7,501 nucleotides of DNA from Candidatus Nitrosopumilus sp. GTDB taxonomy: Archaea; Thermoproteota; Nitrososphaeria; Nitrososphaerales; Nitrosopumilaceae. The stretch covers positions 1 to 7,501 of the forward strand of contig JAOUAE010000061.1 of the NCBI GenBank assembly GCA_029861085.1, written 5' to 3'. How positions within the stretch are numbered: position 1 is the first letter of the stretch; each line of letters starts with the position of its first letter. The notes beneath the pieces were generated by a model. The model searched no databases, was not told the DNA's origin, and saw nothing but the letters and a program-made list of their open reading frames with translations. Below are positions 5,158 through 7,501 of this stretch, piece by piece. Made by a program: the position numbers and the translations under genes.

Positions 5158-5587
5158 CGTACAGACCTTTGTCGTATTGTTCAACAAATTCCCTAGTACT
5201 CATTTTTTGACGTAGTTCTTCAAACAATTTTGCTTCTGATTCAATTTCTTCTTTTGATTTTTTGTCTGTGTTCCCAGATTGAAGTTTTTTGGTGGTTTCT
5301 TGAATGGATGTTGATAATGTTTTCATTATACGTGGATGAATATTAGAATTGAATTGTTCAGAAATGGATTTATCAATTATCTGAATCTTATTCAATAATG
5401 AATCGGGCTGAGATTCAATCTGCTCTTTAAGCATGGTTGACATTGAAGAGACATTCATAACTTGATAGTAAGTTTCAACAATTTCATGAATGTTCAAATC
5501 ATAATTTAACTCTGCGATTTTAATTAAATTCTGAAGTTTCAGAGATTCATCATCAAATATTTGAGATATGTCATCAGTTGATGTCAT
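5150..5587 (-). CDS. Helical hypothetical protein, 145 aa, coupled to the methyltransferase
   Basis: I do not recognise a family. The protein is almost wholly helix-forming, with hydrophobic residues at heptad-like spacing (SLKLQNLIKIAELNYDLN at 15-32; SLLNKIQIIDKSISEQF at 63-79) and a highly charged coiled-coil-like end (SKEEIESEAKLFEELRQKM at 111-129). It has no cysteines and no membrane segment. Its stop overlaps the methyltransferase start by 8 bases, so the two are probably made together and may interact, as regulator or substrate; that is inference. The start is ATG at 5587, with a TATA-like AT stretch (AAATTTAAAATT) at 5599-5610. The aquaporin stop is 38 bases upstream on the same strand. 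Confidence 0.72.
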   Translation of the reverse strand: MTSTDDISQIFDDESLKLQNLIKIAELNYDLNIHEIVETYYQVMNVSSMSTMLKEQIESQPDSLLNKIQIIDKSISEQFNSNIHPRIMKTLSTSIQETTKKLQSGNTDKKSKEEIESEAKLFEELRQKMSTREFVEQYDKGLYDD

Positions 5588-5598
5588 ATAGCAAAAGG

Positions 5599-5610
5599 AA
5601 TTTTAAATTT
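5599..5610 (-). promoter_or_regulatory. Likely TATA box of the 145-aa gene / methyltransferase pair
   Basis: On the minus strand this reads AAATTTAAAATT, with further A/T to 5617, 12-30 bases before the ATG at 5587. It would give this pair its own transcript rather than relying on read-through from the aquaporin gene. Confidence 0.4.
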
Positions 5611-5625
5611 TTAAAAATGTTAGCG

Positions 5626-6330
5626 TTATGCTTCTTTTTCTGCCTTGTTGATATAAACATAGTTCATAATCAAGCCGGCAATAATCCCACCCAAGATTGG
5701 TGCTACCCAATACAACCAATGGAATTCCCAGAAGCCAGAAATCAATGCAGGACCAAATGTTCTTGCAGGATTTACTGATGCACCAGTTAGTGGTACAGCG
5801 ATCAAGTGAATAAGGAAAACCATTCCACCGATTGCAAATCCATGTAATCCAGGAGATGCTTTCTTGTGAACTGCAGTCATGAAAATTACCGTTACTAAGA
5901 AAAATGTCAAGATTGCCTCTATTGCAAATCCTGAACCAATACTGTTATTGATTAAATCACTTGGTCCGCCTTGAGTTGCAAAGTTAACTTTGGCGCCAAG
6001 TTCAGGCAACATTACCCAAAGTGTAGCAGCAGCTGCAACAGCTCCGATTAATTGTGAAATTATGTATGCAATCCCATCTACAATTCCGATTTTTTTTGTA
6101 ATCATCATTGGAATAGTGACTGCAGGATTGATGTGAGCACCAGATACATGACCAAATGCATAAACCATCAAAGCAATGGCACCACCATGTCCAAGAGAGA
6201 TGAATAATACAGATTGTGTTGTCAATTCCTCACCGAATGCAGAGACTGCCAAAATTACGGATAGAGGACCAAAGAATACTAAGCCATAAGTTGCTATTGC
6301 CTCTGCCAGATACGCTCTTGGATTAACCAT
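5626..6330 (-). CDS. Aquaporin / MIP-family channel, 234 aa
   Basis: This is a six-helix membrane channel for water or small neutral solutes. Both pore signatures are present: HINPAVT with Asn68-Pro69-Ala70, and SVNPART with Asn187-Pro188-Ala189, followed by the filter Arg190. HVSGAHINPA and LIHLIAVPLTGASVNPAR align readily with bacterial AqpZ, and the length is normal. By alignment to E. coli AqpZ from memory, the filter is His48, His175, Ala184, Arg190, where AqpZ has Phe, His, Thr, Arg. A longer frame to 6531 exists, but it overlaps the divergent peroxiredoxin gene. I chose ATG at 6330 because a clear TATA box is centred 27 bases upstream, giving a leaderless gene. ATG at 6423 is a less likely alternative. 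The family is certain; the solute is not. Confidence 0.95.
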   Translation of the reverse strand: MVNPRAYLAEAIATYGLVFFGPLSVILAVSAFGEELTTQSVLFISLGHGGAIALMVYAFGHVSGAHINPAVTIPMMITKKIGIVDGIAYIISQLIGAVAAAATLWVMLPELGAKVNFATQGGPSDLINNSIGSGFAIEAILTFFLVTVIFMTAVHKKASPGLHGFAIGGMVFLIHLIAVPLTGASVNPARTFGPALISGFWEFHWLYWVAPILGGIIAGLIMNYVYINKAEKEA

Positions 6331-6352
6331 TACGCAAAGCCCTGTCAATATC

Positions 6353-6362
6353 CATATAAAAG
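6353..6362 (-). promoter_or_regulatory. TATA box of the aquaporin gene
   Basis: On the minus strand this reads CTTTTATATG, centred about 27 bases before the ATG at 6330. It decides the start: longer versions of the aquaporin frame would place the TATA box inside the coding region. Confidence 0.6.
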
Positions 6363-6400
6363 ATTCGACATGATTTTTTTGAATTGTTCGTCTCAAAAAG

Positions 6401-6413
6401 TAATTAATTATAG
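6401..6413 (+). promoter_or_regulatory. TATA box of the peroxiredoxin gene
   Basis: TAATTAATTATAG is centred about 27 bases before the ATG at 6434, as expected for a leaderless archaeal gene. With 6353-6362 it forms a divergent promoter pair in the 103 bases between the two start codons. Confidence 0.5.
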
Positions 6414-6433
6414 ATGGAATCATTAGAAAATAT

Positions 6434-6898
6434 ATGATTTCTGAAGGCGATTCTGTTCCAAAATTTGAGGCAAATGATGCAAAGGGTGCCAAGATAAAAT
6501 CCAGTGATTTTAAGGGTAAAAAATATGCCATTTACTTTTATCCAAAAGATTTCACTCCAGGATGCACCACAGAGGCAGATGAATTTTCCAAAGATTATAA
6601 GAAATTTCAAAAAGAAGAAATTGAAATTATCGGAGTTAGTCCAGATAATGTGGAATCGCACAAAAAATTCTGTGACAAAATGGAGATCAAATATCCACTA
6701 TTAGCAGATGTTGATAAAGAAATCTCAAATTCATTTGGGGTTTGGGGTAAAAAGAAATTCATGGGAAGAGAGTACATGGGAGTAATGAGGAGCACTTTTC
6801 TTGTAAATGAAAAAGGAAAAATTTTCAAAATATATCAAAAAGTAAAACCTGCAGGACATTCAAAAGAAGTCCTAGAGGATTTCCTAAATTCAAAATAA
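6434..6898 (+). CDS. bcp: Peroxiredoxin of the PrxQ/Bcp family, 154 aa
   Basis: The enzyme reduces hydrogen peroxide and organic peroxides with thiol reductant. The active site YPKDFTPGCTTEADEF carries the family pattern Pro37, Thr41 and peroxidatic Cys44; Arg119 in GVMRSTFLV completes it. The usual resolving cysteine five residues after Cys44 is replaced by Asp49. The only other cysteine is Cys80, 36 residues on, the same spacing as the Cys48/Cys84 pair I recall for Xanthomonas PrxQ, so an intramolecular disulfide in that manner is likely. There is no signal peptide; it should be cytoplasmic. The start is ATG at 6434, preceded by a TATA box. It diverges from the aquaporin gene, which raises the idea of joint peroxide handling, and converges on the repeat-protein gene with 30 bases between stops. 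Confidence 0.95.
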   Translation: MISEGDSVPKFEANDAKGAKIKSSDFKGKKYAIYFYPKDFTPGCTTEADEFSKDYKKFQKEEIEIIGVSPDNVESHKKFCDKMEIKYPLLADVDKEISNSFGVWGKKKFMGREYMGVMRSTFLVNEKGKIFKIYQKVKPAGHSKEVLEDFLNSK

Positions 6899-6928
6899 AA
6901 ACAAGTAAAAGAAACAGTTGTTTAGAAA
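6899..6928 (-). terminator. Possible T-rich termination region of the repeat-protein gene
   Basis: Beyond the stop of the minus-strand repeat protein the strand reads TTTCTAAACAACTG, then TTTCTTTTACTTGTTTTT. Runs of T of this kind end transcription in archaea without a hairpin. It fills the gap between two convergent genes. Confidence 0.35.
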
Positions 6929-7501
6929 TTAGAAACCTTTTGGTAGTGTGCCTTTAGGTTTTGGTACCTCTGCTGGAGGTGCTTGCTTTGTTTGTGCTGC
7001 AATCCCTTCAACTGTAAGATAACTACCACTAAAACTTCCAAATGTTTTATCAGCTGGATGAAATGCCATTCTTGCTCTTGTTGCAAAGTATTGGTCGGAT
7101 GGTGCTGTGTAACCAGTAATTATTCCTTTTTTATCAGTCCAACTTTTAGTTGGAACTTTCCCTACAGGAGCAGATCTTCTAACAAAGTATCTGTTAGGAG
7201 CGGGTGAATAACCTGTGACTTTAGCTCTGTAATCATGGAATGAAGTCATTGGAGCAGTGTAATATGCATTCTCTAAAGCTTCATTGAAGGTTGCTGGAAG
7301 TTGTGATGCTGTTTCAGCTGGTTTTGGTGCTTCTTGTGGTTTTGCAGCTTCTGCTGGTTTAGCTTCAAATCCTTTTGGCAAAGTACCTTTTGGTTTTGCT
7401 GCTGCTGTTTCAGCCGGTTTAACCTCTGCAGGTTTTGCAGCTTCTGCTGGTTTAGCTTCAAATCCTTTTGGCAAAGTACCTTTTGGTTTTGCTGCTGCTG
7501 T
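6929..7501 (-). CDS. Ala/Pro/Lys/Glu-rich repeat protein, N-terminus cut by window edge
   Basis: The visible 190 residues are the C-terminal part; the frame is open through the window edge and the start is not seen. The first 55 or so residues are tandem repeats of 31 residues built from KPKGTLPKGFEAKPAEAAKP and a KPAET link, likely extended and disordered. A compact-looking domain follows (about 67-168) with a motif occurring three times: YYTAPMTSFHDYRAK, GYSPAPNRYFVRRSA, GYTAPSDQYFATRAR. The protein then closes with PAEVPKPKGTLPKGF, so the repeat core returns as the last ten residues. No cysteines, membrane segment or known domain is seen in this part. Such a layout suits a linker or assembly protein, but I cannot assign a function. 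Confidence 0.85.
   Translation of the reverse strand, partial: TAAAKPKGTLPKGFEAKPAEAAKPAEVKPAETAAAKPKGTLPKGFEAKPAEAAKPQEAPKPAETASQLPATFNEALENAYYTAPMTSFHDYRAKVTGYSPAPNRYFVRRSAPVGKVPTKSWTDKKGIITGYTAPSDQYFATRARMAFHPADKTFGSFSGSYLTVEGIAAQTKQAPPAEVPKPKGTLPKGF
7338..7501. repeat. 93-base tandem repeat inside the repeat-protein gene
   Basis: Bases 7338-7408 and 7431-7501 are identical (71 bases), 93 bases apart, so the unit is 31 codons and keeps frame. Part of the unit (GTTTCAGC and onward) recurs at 7311, 96 bases before its match at 7407, showing a diverged neighbouring unit one codon longer. The array runs off the window edge. Confidence 0.9.

Noticed and set aside
5158..5187. TTG start adding 10 residues to the methyltransferase
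   Set aside because: The ATG at 5157 overlaps the upstream stop by only 8 bases and has a weak ribosome site; the TTG would lie deeper in the upstream gene.
6331..6531. Longer aquaporin N-terminus
   Set aside because: It would cover the TATA box and overlap the peroxiredoxin gene, and MIP proteins do not need these residues.
6404..6661. 85-codon minus-strand frame opposite the peroxiredoxin start
   Set aside because: Antisense shadow of a well-supported gene; Phe/Ile-rich with no motif.
1..7501. CRISPR array, transposase or toxin-antitoxin pair
   Set aside because: No regularly spaced short repeats with spacers, no transposase motif and no recognisable toxin or antitoxin were seen on either strand.

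Overview
The window looks like a piece of an ammonia-oxidising archaeon (Nitrososphaeria/Thaumarchaeota, Nitrosopumilus- or Nitrosarchaeum-like). The evidence is AT-rich DNA, short intergenic gaps, archaeal TATA boxes about 23-30 bases before start codons (largely leaderless genes), a tRNA gene without an encoded CCA, and the protein types present. The taxonomic call is inference from style and gene content, not from a marker gene.

Layout, left to right. 1-925 (-) is the N-terminal 308 residues of a secreted subtilisin-family protease, with its catalytic Ser beyond the window edge. 1123-1626 (-) is a four-repeat TPR protein. It lies between two copies of a 46-base direct repeat (1045-1090 and 1685-1730) whose core resembles the T-loop and 3' end of a tRNA. 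1722-2108 (-) is a lysine-rich protein with no recognisable family. 2109-2496 has no convincing gene. A 35-codon ORF (2497-2604, -) is possible.

The most interesting stretch is 2697-4297. 2697-3332 (-) encodes a free-standing RNase H-fold nuclease domain resembling the C-terminal half of viral terminase large subunits, with no ATPase half. It is followed by a 45-residue zinc-ribbon gene (+, too short for a 60-codon cutoff), a one-TM protein (-), and a two-TM protein (+) that appears to share a palindromic TATA box with it. Antisense to the end of the two-TM gene, and continuing beyond it, is a previously hidden fragment of a second, diverged terminase-like gene (4061-4168, -). It stops about 55 bases short of the 3' end of a tRNA-Arg(GCG) gene (4223-4297, -), with a hairpin in between. 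I read this as the decayed remains of one or more virus- or provirus-derived insertions next to a tRNA.

The right half is more ordinary: a methyltransferase-like protein and a coiled-coil-like partner whose reading frames overlap by 8 bases, an aquaporin with an unusual predicted selectivity filter (His/His/Ala/Arg), a divergent PrxQ/Bcp-type peroxiredoxin, and the C-terminal part of an Ala/Pro/Lys/Glu-rich protein with a 93-base tandem repeat running off the edge. Aquaporin and peroxiredoxin diverge from a 103-base region with one TATA box for each; a joint role in peroxide handling is possible but unproven.
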